From Synergistaceae bacterium UBA5560 (GTDB lineage: Bacteria > Synergistota > Synergistia > Synergistales > Aminiphilaceae), in NCBI GenBank assembly GCA_002425685.1, contig DIMS01000076.1, positions 1 through 19,521 of the forward strand: a stretch of 19,521 nucleotides of DNA, in the 5' to 3' direction. The position numbers were made by a program, and so were the translations under genes. How positions within the stretch are numbered: position 1 is the first letter of the stretch; each line of letters begins with the position of its first letter. The notes beneath the pieces are model-generated. The model did not search any database and had not been told where the DNA came from. It was given only the letters and a program-made list of their open reading frames with translations. Below, piece by piece: positions 7,078 through 14,731 of this stretch.

Positions 7078-7472
7078 CTTCTTGTGGTGCTCCCGAAAGA
7101 GTGGTCACGGACATATCAAAAATTCGAAACTTCGAAGTGAAAACAGCGGATCCTCGACAAAAATTCCCGGGAGGATGTCACTGTTTCGGGCACTTTCCGG
7201 AGCGATCCTTGCGACGGCACGTCTGTTTTTCAAAGAGGCATGTGTGCACAGGAGACAGCGGAGATTTTTCAGAAGCTGCACGAAAGTATTTCCCGACATG
7301 GGCCGGGAATGCTCTGCGTTCTGCATGAGCCCGGAAGAATCCTCCGGAGACAAGAGGCCAATTTTTTGAAACTTTCTGAAGATGCGTTGTTCTGCATTCT
7401 TTCTACAATGGCATCAGGGAACTCGTTTGGCCAAACGAAGTCTTTCCCGTCCTCGATGGGAGGCGAGTTACC
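7078..7472 (+). promoter_or_regulatory. Gene-free leader of the hydantoinase/TRAP operon
   Basis: About 395 bases with no convincing gene. A reading frame from ATG 7240 continues into the next gene in another frame and lacks a good ribosome site. Structures seen are: ATCCTC (7151-7156) with GAGGAT (7172-7177); a stem CCGGG/CCCGG with inner ATGC/GCAT at 7303-7334; a -10-like TACAAT at 7404-7409 without a good -35 partner; and the palindrome at 7423-7438. The layout suggests a regulated promoter that may need an activator. Confidence 0.45.
7423..7438. promoter_or_regulatory. Perfect 16-bp palindrome, candidate operator
   Basis: TCGTTTGGCCAAACGA is perfectly self-complementary. It lies 13 bases downstream of TACAAT (7404-7409) and 34 bases before the GTG start at 7473. 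That is the usual place for a repressor site overlapping the start of transcription. No long loop is present, so a DNA-binding site is more likely than an RNA hairpin. The cognate regulator is unknown; the IclR protein or another regulator outside the window are candidates. Confidence 0.5.
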
Positions 7473-8660
7473 GTGCCGTTGCAAACGATCGGATTTCCGA
7501 GAATGCACAAGGAACCTCAGGAGCGGCGTGATTTTCTTCCCGGCCTTTTCGGCCGCCTCGGAAGGCTTGGAGGAGCGGGGAGGCCGGAGATTCTTCTGGA
7601 AAAAGGGTACGGCTCTGGGATGGGTCTGACGGAGGCGGAGTATATGGCGGAGAATCCGTTCCTTCGTTTCGTCTCCTACTGTGATGTTCTGCAATGCGAC
7701 GGTGTGGTGGTCGTCCGCTGTCCCGAGGAGAATGTCCTTCGCACACTCTCTCCGGGAAGTGTCCTTTTTTCCATGCTCCATTACGAGACGAGAGCCCGGC
7801 GGAACGTCCTTCTGAAGGAGCTCGGCGTCGTCTGTTTTTCCATGGACGGTCTCGTGGACGAGCGGAACAACCGGCTTCTCGTGAACTACGCAGGCACCTC
7901 CATGGCGGGAGTTCGGGTTGCCTTTCGAGAATTGAAGACCCTCGCTCCGGAAAAGTTCTTCCGGGGCGGCGCGCCTCTCATGGTCACCGTGATCGGCATG
8001 GGAGAGGTGGGGCAAAAGGCGGCGAAGGCTCTTGAAATCTGCAGTGACGAGACCTTCGGCCCTGCGGCGGAAGAGGGCGCAGGGCTGGTGGTGGAGATGC
8101 TTCCTCGAAGCATCACGGAGCACCCCGAGCGGCTCGCGGTGCTTCTGGAGGGGACGGATCTCCTGGTGGATGCCACCAGGCGTCCGGATACCTCGAAAAT
8201 CATTGTCCCGAACGTTCTCCTGGGCAGACTGCCCAAGCACGCGGTCATTCTGGACCTCGCGGCGGATCCCTACGACCCCGGCGCGGTTCCGCCGCAGGTG
8301 AAGGGGATCGAGGGCATACCCACGGGTACGCTGGAACGGATGGTGATCGGCCCGAACGATCCTTTGTACGAGACCGTCCCCGAGGGTGTGGATTCCAGGA
8401 ATCGCCGGCTTGTGGTGAGCTGCAATGCCTGGCCTGCCGTGGATGCGAAGGAATGCATGGAGCTCTACGGGACGCAGATCTTCCCCTTTTTGCGGCTTCT
8501 CGTTTCCCGGGATCACGGGGGTCTCGACCCCGAGAGCGACGATCTCCACGAAAGAGCGCTGGCAAGGGCAACCCTTTCCTTTTTCCTTTCCCGGAACGAC
8601 GTCGCGGCCGGTCTGGAATGCGGTGGTGCGTCCTCCGGGTGCCGGCGGAAGTGCGGCTGA
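7473..8660 (+). CDS. Alanine dehydrogenase/PNT-family NAD(P)-dependent oxidoreductase-like protein
   Basis: A 395-residue soluble protein of the alanine dehydrogenase/transhydrogenase fold. The N-terminal part follows the family pattern (IGFPRMHKEPQERR, then ILLEKGYGSGMGLTEAEY). A Rossmann domain begins at VTVIGMGEVGQKAAKAL with Gly175-x-Gly177-x-x-Gly180 for the dinucleotide. In true alanine dehydrogenases a VKEP motif supplies a pyruvate-binding lysine. The aligned stretch here is VVVRCP, with Arg82 in that place, while His103 and an N-terminal arginine (18 or 19) fit the other substrate residues. The substrate may therefore differ from alanine; N5-carboxyethyl-ornithine synthase shows the fold can take other amino acids. 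The GTG start has GGGAGG 9 bases upstream. It is the first gene of the hydantoinase operon, 27 bases before hyuA. Confidence 0.75.
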   Translation: MPLQTIGFPRMHKEPQERRDFLPGLFGRLGRLGGAGRPEILLEKGYGSGMGLTEAEYMAENPFLRFVSYCDVLQCDGVVVVRCPEENVLRTLSPGSVLFSMLHYETRARRNVLLKELGVVCFSMDGLVDERNNRLLVNYAGTSMAGVRVAFRELKTLAPEKFFRGGAPLMVTVIGMGEVGQKAAKALEICSDETFGPAAEEGAGLVVEMLPRSITEHPERLAVLLEGTDLLVDATRRPDTSKIIVPNVLLGRLPKHAVILDLAADPYDPGAVPPQVKGIEGIPTGTLERMVIGPNDPLYETVPEGVDSRNRRLVVSCNAWPAVDAKECMELYGTQIFPFLRLLVSRDHGGLDPESDDLHERALARATLSFFLSRNDVAAGLECGGASSGCRRKCG

Positions 8661-8687
8661 GTTTTCGGAGGGGAGGTTGAAAAAGGC

Positions 8688-10736
8688 ATGTATCGCATAG
8701 GCATCGATACGGGAGGCACAAATACGGACATCGTTCTGGTCGATCTTGACACGGGGGAACTCTATTCCACCAAGACACCCACGACGACAGGTGCGCTTCT
8801 CGACGGTATCAAGAAGGGTATCCGGAAGGCATCGGACATAGCGGGCATCGACTCCGGAGAGATCGGGGAACTTGTTTACGGGACCACCATTGTGGTGAAC
8901 ATGATTGCCCAGAAGGAGTCGGAAGCGACCGGACTGGTGACGACCAAAGGGTTCCGGGATGTACTGGAGATCGGTCGGGCGTTCCGGGACAGGAACATCT
9001 ACGATTTTTTCCTGGACAAGCCGGAACCGTTGGTTCCGAGGGATCTTCGCTTCGAGGTGACCGAACGCATCGATTTTCAGGGCAATGTCCTCACTCCCCT
9101 GGACCCGGAGGAGGTACGGCGGGTGTTGCACGAACTCGTGTCCCGGAACGTGACGTCCCTCGGTGTCTGCCTCCTGCACGCCTACGCGAACCCTGTCCAC
9201 GAGCAGATCATCGGCAGAATAGCCCAGGAAGAATTTCCCCATCTCTTCGTGACGCTTTCCTCGGAGATCAATCCGCAATTCCGGGAGTACGAGAGGACGT
9301 CCACCACTGTCATCAATGCCTACATGATGCCCAACATGGTGTCGCATCTGATGGAGTTCGAGAAGAAGACCGCCGCGGAGAAAATGACTCCCAGGCTCTT
9401 CATCATGCAGGGAAATGCCGGCGTCATGACCTTTCAGGCCGCCCACAAGAAGCCGGTTCACGTGGCCAACTCGGGGCCCATCGCGGGCATCATCGCGGCG
9501 AACCATCTGGGGAAGCTCACGGGGCTGGCGAACCTCATCACCCTCGACATGGGCGGAACGAGCTGCGACGTGTCGCTCATCCAGGAAAATACCCTGAAAT
9601 TCGCCATGAACAGTGACGTGGAGGGCTATCCCATCAGCGTTCCCACCGTGGATCTGAGCTATATCGGTGCGGGAGGGGGAAGCCTCGCCTGGATCGACGG
9701 CGGAGGTGCCCTCAAGGTCGGACCGAAGAGCGCCGGTGCCTATCCCGGCCCGGTCTGCTACCGTCGGGGCGGCACTCTTCCCACGGTGACGGACGCGAAT
9801 TTCATCACCGGAAGAATCCGCCCCGAAGTGTTCCTGGAGGACCTGACGGGAGTGCACGAGGAAACACAACAGGCCATCGGACGGCACATTGCCGGTCCTC
9901 TCGGCATGGAGATTCGAGAGGCTGCCGAGGGCATCCTTCAGGTGGTGAACTCCAACATGATCCGGGCGATCAAGCTTGTCTCGGTGGAGCGGGGACATGA
10001 TCCCAGGGATTTCACTCTTGTCGCCTTCGGAGGTGCGGGAGGGCTGCATGGGGGCAAGCTGGCGGAGGAGCTGGAGATTCCCCGGGTGCTCGTGCCCTAT
10101 TCGCCCGGAACCTTTTCGGCCCTCGGTCTCACTCTGGCGGACCTGAAGCACGACTACGTCCACACCCGGTTGGCGACGGAGGACATGATCGACCTGGAGA
10201 GCCTCACGGAAATCTACCGTACCCTCGAGTGCGAGGGCATGGCGGAACTCGAACGGGAGGGCATCGCATTGGAGGATCGGGTACTCCTCCGCACCTGCGA
10301 CATCCGCTATTTTGGTCAGGCCTACGAACTGAGCATTTCCGTCCCCTCGGGGGCGCTCGGCCGGAAGGAATTCGGGAATGTGGTGGAGCACTTCCATGCC
10401 CTCCACGAGCGGATCTACGGTCACAGCATGAGGGAAGATCCGATCGAGTTCGTGAATTATCGGGTGAGTGCTCTGGGGATCACTCGGAAGCCGCTGCTGG
10501 GAGAGATGCGTTCCTGGAAAACGGGAGTTCCTTCGTTCGCTCCTTTTGTCGCAAAGGCATTTTTCGACGGCAGGGAACGGGATGTGACCGTCTTCGACCG
10601 CAACGCACTCGAGCCGGGCACGATTGTCGAGGGCCCCGCCGTGATCGGCGAAATGGGGGGGACCATCGTGGTCTATCCAAACCAGAAGGCCTCCGTGGAC
10701 CGGCTGAGGAACGTCCTGATCCACACGCACTGCTGA
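8688..10736 (+). CDS. hyuA: Hydantoinase/oxoprolinase subunit A (HyuA-like ATPase)
   Basis: The ATP-binding subunit of an enzyme that opens cyclic amides such as hydantoins or 5-oxoproline with ATP hydrolysis; related carboxylases act on ketones. It has 682 residues, normal for a separate A subunit. The N-terminal phosphate-binding motif GIDTGGTNTD is at residues 5-14. The central domain has LDMGGTSCDVSL (Asp287, Gly289, Gly290), and the actin-like fold continues with FGGAGGLHGG from residue 447. The C-terminal region (YELSISVP, EGPAVIGEMGGT) is typical. The ATG is preceded by GGAGG 11 bases upstream. HyuB follows 66 bases later, and the two should form a complex. Sequence alone does not tell hydantoin from oxoproline or another lactam. 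Confidence 0.9.
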   Translation: MYRIGIDTGGTNTDIVLVDLDTGELYSTKTPTTTGALLDGIKKGIRKASDIAGIDSGEIGELVYGTTIVVNMIAQKESEATGLVTTKGFRDVLEIGRAFRDRNIYDFFLDKPEPLVPRDLRFEVTERIDFQGNVLTPLDPEEVRRVLHELVSRNVTSLGVCLLHAYANPVHEQIIGRIAQEEFPHLFVTLSSEINPQFREYERTSTTVINAYMMPNMVSHLMEFEKKTAAEKMTPRLFIMQGNAGVMTFQAAHKKPVHVANSGPIAGIIAANHLGKLTGLANLITLDMGGTSCDVSLIQENTLKFAMNSDVEGYPISVPTVDLSYIGAGGGSLAWIDGGGALKVGPKSAGAYPGPVCYRRGGTLPTVTDANFITGRIRPEVFLEDLTGVHEETQQAIGRHIAGPLGMEIREAAEGILQVVNSNMIRAIKLVSVERGHDPRDFTLVAFGGAGGLHGGKLAEELEIPRVLVPYSPGTFSALGLTLADLKHDYVHTRLATEDMIDLESLTEIYRTLECEGMAELEREGIALEDRVLLRTCDIRYFGQAYELSISVPSGALGRKEFGNVVEHFHALHERIYGHSMREDPIEFVNYRVSALGITRKPLLGEMRSWKTGVPSFAPFVAKAFFDGRERDVTVFDRNALEPGTIVEGPAVIGEMGGTIVVYPNQKASVDRLRNVLIHTHC

Positions 10737-10802
10737 CCGGCGAGGCCGGGAAGCGAATCGCGCACAACGGAGCGAAGACGGGCACGAAGGAGGGAACAGA
10801 AC

Positions 10803-12617
10803 GTGGCCAACGCGATTCTTCTGGAAGTGATGAACAACGCATTTCGCTCCATCGCGGAACAGATGTCCGCCGCCATGATCCGGAGCAGCTATTCCACGAT
10901 CGTGAAGGAAATGCGGGACTGTTCGTCCTCGATTTTCGACAGGGATGGCCGATTGCTTGCGGAGGGGGCGAATATCCCGATTCACCTGAACTGCCTCGGC
11001 CCCGCCCTGAACACGGTGCTGACGAAGTTCTTTCCGAAGGAGACGCTCAGTCCCGGTGACCTGATCGTCACCAATCATCCCTACGCGGGCGGTGCTTCCC
11101 TGGGGAGCCACCATACCAAGGACCTCATCATGGTGGCGCCCATCTTCTTCAGGGGGCTCGAACTCGTCGGCTTTTCCGTCACCATGCTGCACCATCGGGA
11201 CATCGGCGGCACCTGGACCGGGGACTCCTGGACCGTGGAGATCTGGCAGGAAGGGCTCCTACTCGAACCGGTGAAGCTCTTCGAAAAGGGAAAAAGGAAC
11301 GAGGCGGTGTGGAACATCATCCTCAATAACACGCGAGTTCCCCGGGATATGAAGGGGGATCTTCTCGCCCAGGTCTCGGGATGCCAGATGGGCATCCAGG
11401 GTTTCAACGATCTTGTGGAGAAGTACGGCCTTCTGGTGGTGCAGGAGACGGTCGAGGAGCTGCTGGACTATTCGGAGCGGCTGACGAGAAAGGCGATCGA
11501 AGGGATTCCCGACGGGGTCTACACCCACGAAGAGCTGCTCCTCGACGACGGCTATAAGGGCGGTCCCTATCGACTGAAGGTCGCGGCCCGTGTCGAAGGA
11601 AGCGACATCACCCTGGACTTTACAGGGACGGATCCCCAGGTCAGGGGGCCCATCAATTCGCCTCTTTCCGCCACCATTTCCGCCGCCTACTACACCATGC
11701 GCGGACTGACGGACCCGTCGATCCCGACGAATCAGGGATGTCAGCGTCCGATTCGGGTCGTCGCGCCCGAGGGGACGCTGGTGAACTGCACCATGCCAAA
11801 CGGCTGTTTTCAGCGGATGGTAACGGCTCACGTGCTGGTGGACCTCATCATCGGCGCCCTTGGCAATGCGATTCCCCGGAAGGTCATGGCCGACTCCTGC
11901 GGCTGTCTCTACGATTTTTGCTCCGCCGTCAACATGGAGACCCACCCCAGGGGTGGGGAGGTGGGGCATCGCCAGTACTGGGGCGAGATCGTTCCCGGTG
12001 GACTGGGGGCACGGCCGGGAAAGGACGGCATCTCCGTCATGTCCTGCCACGTGACGAACTGTCCTGTTCCTCCCGTGGAAGCCCAGGAGATCGAAGCTCC
12101 GGTGCTTTTTCTGGAACGTTCCCTTCTGTCCGATTCGGGAGGAGCGGGGCAGTATCGGGGTGGCCTGGCTCAACGGAGGCAATGGAAGGTGCTTGGTCAC
12201 GAGGCACAGTTCTTTCACACCTCCCAGAAGTCCAAAGTCCCTCCCCAGGGCATGGCGGGGGGAATGCCCGGCAAACCTGGAAAATGGATCGTCAACGAGG
12301 GCACGGAGAAGGAGCACGTCCTTGAGTATGCCATGGGTGACGTGACCTTTCTGGACTACGGGGATACCGTGACCTGCGTCACCCCGGGGGGCGGCGGATA
12401 CGGCGATCCCCTGGATCGGGATCTTACGGCCCTGCGGAAAGACTTGAAGGGTGGCTACCTCTCTTCCGAAGAGGCGAGAGAACAGTACGGAGTTGTATTC
12501 GAACCGAAGGGCGATCTGGACGAAGAAGCCACGGAGGAGCGGCGCCGGATCCTGCGGGAGCAACGGAGGAGAGAAACGGCGGAGGAACGCTCTGCGGGTG
12601 CGGTTCCGGTCCGGTAG
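10803..12617 (+). CDS. hyuB: Hydantoinase/oxoprolinase subunit B (HyuB-like)
   Basis: Partner of the preceding subunit; in this family the B chain carries part of the catalytic site for amide ring opening or carboxylation. It has 604 residues. Recognisable motifs are DRDGRLLAEG near residue 47, NHPYAGG (91-97), LHHRDIGG with His130, His131 and Asp133, the signature DFTGTDPQVRGPINSPL around 278-294, and the C-terminal TPGGGGYGDP starting at 527. After about 555 the chain becomes a strongly charged Glu/Arg-rich tail of some 50 residues that is probably helical. The GTG start is supported by AAGGAGG about 9 bases upstream. A large hairpin lies in the 79 bases before the TRAP permease. Confidence 0.9.
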   Translation: MANAILLEVMNNAFRSIAEQMSAAMIRSSYSTIVKEMRDCSSSIFDRDGRLLAEGANIPIHLNCLGPALNTVLTKFFPKETLSPGDLIVTNHPYAGGASLGSHHTKDLIMVAPIFFRGLELVGFSVTMLHHRDIGGTWTGDSWTVEIWQEGLLLEPVKLFEKGKRNEAVWNIILNNTRVPRDMKGDLLAQVSGCQMGIQGFNDLVEKYGLLVVQETVEELLDYSERLTRKAIEGIPDGVYTHEELLLDDGYKGGPYRLKVAARVEGSDITLDFTGTDPQVRGPINSPLSATISAAYYTMRGLTDPSIPTNQGCQRPIRVVAPEGTLVNCTMPNGCFQRMVTAHVLVDLIIGALGNAIPRKVMADSCGCLYDFCSAVNMETHPRGGEVGHRQYWGEIVPGGLGARPGKDGISVMSCHVTNCPVPPVEAQEIEAPVLFLERSLLSDSGGAGQYRGGLAQRRQWKVLGHEAQFFHTSQKSKVPPQGMAGGMPGKPGKWIVNEGTEKEHVLEYAMGDVTFLDYGDTVTCVTPGGGGYGDPLDRDLTALRKDLKGGYLSSEEAREQYGVVFEPKGDLDEEATEERRRILREQRRRETAEERSAGAVPVR

Positions 12618-12621
12618 GAAC

Positions 12622-12662
12622 GAATGGCCAGGGGAGTCACCGTGACTCCCCTGGAGCCATTC
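12622..12662 (+). promoter_or_regulatory. Strong intercistronic hairpin between hyuB and the TRAP genes
   Basis: GAATGGC (12622-12628) and CAGGGGAGTC (12629-12638) pair with GACTCCCCTG (12644-12653) and GCCATTC (12656-12662). The loop is ACCGT and the only defect is a 2-base bulge (GA). That makes 17 base pairs, most of them G-C. No T-run follows, so it is unlikely to be a simple terminator. It may protect or delimit an mRNA end, giving different levels of enzymes and transporter. As DNA, 12628-12654 is also a 13-bp inverted repeat around one base, so a protein site is possible. Confidence 0.6.
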
Positions 12663-12696
12663 CGACGCTTCCGAACAAGGAAAGAAGGTGTCAGCC

Positions 12697-13983
12697 ATGA
12701 TCGGTCTTTTCTCCATCGCCCTCTTTCTCGTTCTCATTCTGCTGCGGGCACCCGTGGCCTCGTCCTTGGGGTTCACTGCCTTCGTCAGTGTCTTCCTGGC
12801 GGGGTATCCCGTGGAAGTCCTGATCATGACGCTGCAGAATACCGTGGAGAACGTGAACTATCTGGCTATCGTGCTCTTCATCCTGGTAGGAAACGTGGCC
12901 AACGCCACGAAACTGAGCGAGCGGATCTTCGGATTCGCCACGGACATGGTGGGGCACATTCGGGGAGGCCTTGCCCAGGCGAACATCCTGGCGAGCATGG
13001 TCTTCGCGGGCATGTCCGGCTCGGGCATCGCCGACTGCGCCGGTCTGGGCATCATTGAAATGAAGGCCATGACGGAGTACGGCTACAAGAGGGATTTCAG
13101 TGCCGCTGTCACCGCCGCCTCCGCCGTGGTCGGTCCCATCATTCCCCCGAGCATCAGCCTGGTCATCTACGGAGTGCTCGCCAATCAATCCATCTCGAAG
13201 ATCCTTCTCGGGGGGCTGGTGCCGGGTATTTTCATCGGCGTTTCCCTCATGGCCGTGGTCTATTATCTGAGCGTGACGGGAAAGGTCCATTCTCCCCTCG
13301 TGCCGCGCCTTACCTACAGAGAGAAGGCGCGCTCCTTCGGGCGCAATCTCTCCGCGCTCTTCGCCCCGGTCATCCTTCTCAGCGGTTTTGCCTTCGGCGT
13401 CATCAGCCCGAGCGAAGCGGGCGCTCTGGCGCTGCTTTACATCGTCCTCCTCGCCCTCGTGCGACGGGAGGCGACTCTGAAGGAACTGTGGCACGAGGGA
13501 TTTGCCAAGAGTCTCGTCTCCATCGCCCAGATCATGTTCATTCTGGCCGCCGCGTCTGCCTTCACCTGGGTGTTGAGCAGGGAACGGGTCTACGTGGACC
13601 TGGCGAACTGGATCATCGCGTTTTGCGGAGGGAATAAATATTTCTTCTGGATCTTCGTGAACGTGTTCTATCTCCTCAACGGCTGTTTCATTCCGAGCAT
13701 CGCCACGTTGATCATCACCATTCCCATCTTCCTGCCCCTGTTGCCCGTCTTCGGCATCGATCCGATTCATTTCGGAGTGGTCATCGTCTTCAACGACATG
13801 ATCGGCATGGTCACGCCTCCGGTGGGATCGGGCATCTTCGTCATGCTCAGCGTGGGCAAGGTGAAATACAACGAACTGGTCCGTTCGCTCGTCCCTTTCG
13901 TCGTCACGCTTTTCGTCTCTCTTGTCGTACTGGTTCTCGTTCCGTCCATCACCACGTTCCTGCCGAACCTGATTTTCCGATAG
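12697..13983 (+). CDS. dctM: TRAP transporter large permease (DctM type)
   Basis: The main membrane-channel subunit of a sodium-coupled tripartite (TRAP) transporter, 428 residues and about a dozen membrane spans. Diagnostic features are GSGIADCAGLGIIEMKAM (Ser109 to Asp113 within it), GPIIPPSISLVIYGV from residue 146, a second-half ISPSEAGALALLY segment, and VTPPVGSGIFVM near the end. The ATG at 12697 has GAAGG (12684-12688) 8 bases upstream; an in-frame GTG at 12688 would add three residues. It precedes the small permease and binding protein, the reverse of the common P-Q-M order. It should work with the next two genes. Confidence 0.93.
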   Translation: MIGLFSIALFLVLILLRAPVASSLGFTAFVSVFLAGYPVEVLIMTLQNTVENVNYLAIVLFILVGNVANATKLSERIFGFATDMVGHIRGGLAQANILASMVFAGMSGSGIADCAGLGIIEMKAMTEYGYKRDFSAAVTAASAVVGPIIPPSISLVIYGVLANQSISKILLGGLVPGIFIGVSLMAVVYYLSVTGKVHSPLVPRLTYREKARSFGRNLSALFAPVILLSGFAFGVISPSEAGALALLYIVLLALVRREATLKELWHEGFAKSLVSIAQIMFILAAASAFTWVLSRERVYVDLANWIIAFCGGNKYFFWIFVNVFYLLNGCFIPSIATLIITIPIFLPLLPVFGIDPIHFGVVIVFNDMIGMVTPPVGSGIFVMLSVGKVKYNELVRSLVPFVVTLFVSLVVLVLVPSITTFLPNLIFR

Positions 13984-14081
13984 GGAGGCCCGGAGCGTTT
14001 CCCGGAGGAGGTCGCGTGCGCCGATTGCGCCCGAGACGGAACAGAGAGGTATTTTGAACCGAAGGAGGTGGACGAAAGAGC

Positions 14082-14570
14082 ATGAAAGGATTTTTCCGGA
14101 TCACCGATCACCTTGCCCGCGGCGCCTTCGTCGTCGCCGTCGCAGCCCTGGCGGGAGTGTTCGTTCTCGATTGCTTCCGCATCGTGAGCAGGTACTTTTT
14201 CGGCATGCCCCAGAACTGGGTTCCGGGCATGCTTGCGCTCCTGACCAACTGGGCGGTCTTTCTGGGAGTCGGGTGGTATCTCTATGTTCGGGAGACCATC
14301 GTCATCGATTATTTCTACGAGAAGTGGCTGTCGCCTTCGTGGCGCCGACGGGTGGATGTTCTCACGTCCCTGGTTGTGGTCGCCTTTGCGGTGTTGGCGA
14401 TTCGCTACGGATGGAACGTCTATCTCCGGGGCGATCACCAGAGTTCTCTTTCCACGCTGCCCCTGGCGTACAAGTGGTATACGCTCCCCTTTGTTCTTGG
14501 GATGCTCCTGGGGCTGATCGGAACGATCAAGTTTCTGGTGTTGAAACCGGAAAGAGAAGAGGCGACGTAA
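14082..14570 (+). CDS. dctQ: TRAP transporter small permease (DctQ type)
   Basis: The small membrane subunit that joins the large permease to form the TRAP membrane domain. It has 162 residues and four hydrophobic spans (about 13-33, 48-68, 92-109, 129-150). Family-typical features are the RxxxRYFFGMP stretch in the first third, followed by a tryptophan-containing second span and a basic loop (SWRRRVDV). The ATG is preceded by GAAGGAGGTGG, a good ribosome site. It lies 98 bases after the large permease. Low sequence conservation is normal for this subunit; the call rests on size, topology and position. Confidence 0.88.
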   Translation: MKGFFRITDHLARGAFVVAVAALAGVFVLDCFRIVSRYFFGMPQNWVPGMLALLTNWAVFLGVGWYLYVRETIVIDYFYEKWLSPSWRRRVDVLTSLVVVAFAVLAIRYGWNVYLRGDHQSSLSTLPLAYKWYTLPFVLGMLLGLIGTIKFLVLKPEREEAT

Positions 14571-14731
14571 GGAGGTTTTCCCGGAGAGACGCGGGAATGC
14601 ACGCGCCTTTTTTCCGATGGTGCGAGGAGGCAACGGAGCGGAACGAGAGGACATGTTTCCGCTTCGCGATGTTCCACCGGTGCTCGCGGGTCGTTGGGAG
14701 ATCTTTCGGAATGGGACAAGGAGGGAAAAAC

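Noticed and set aside
7240..7629. A 129-codon + strand frame in the hydantoinase leader
   Set aside because: It overlaps the well-supported AlaDH-like start in another frame, has no proper ribosome site and no family resemblance.
7269..11195. A 1308-residue minus-strand reading frame opposite the AlaDH-like, hyuA and hyuB genes
   Set aside because: It is an antisense shadow: it covers three well-supported genes, has a low-complexity His/Arg/Asp-rich content typical of such frames, and shows no domain.
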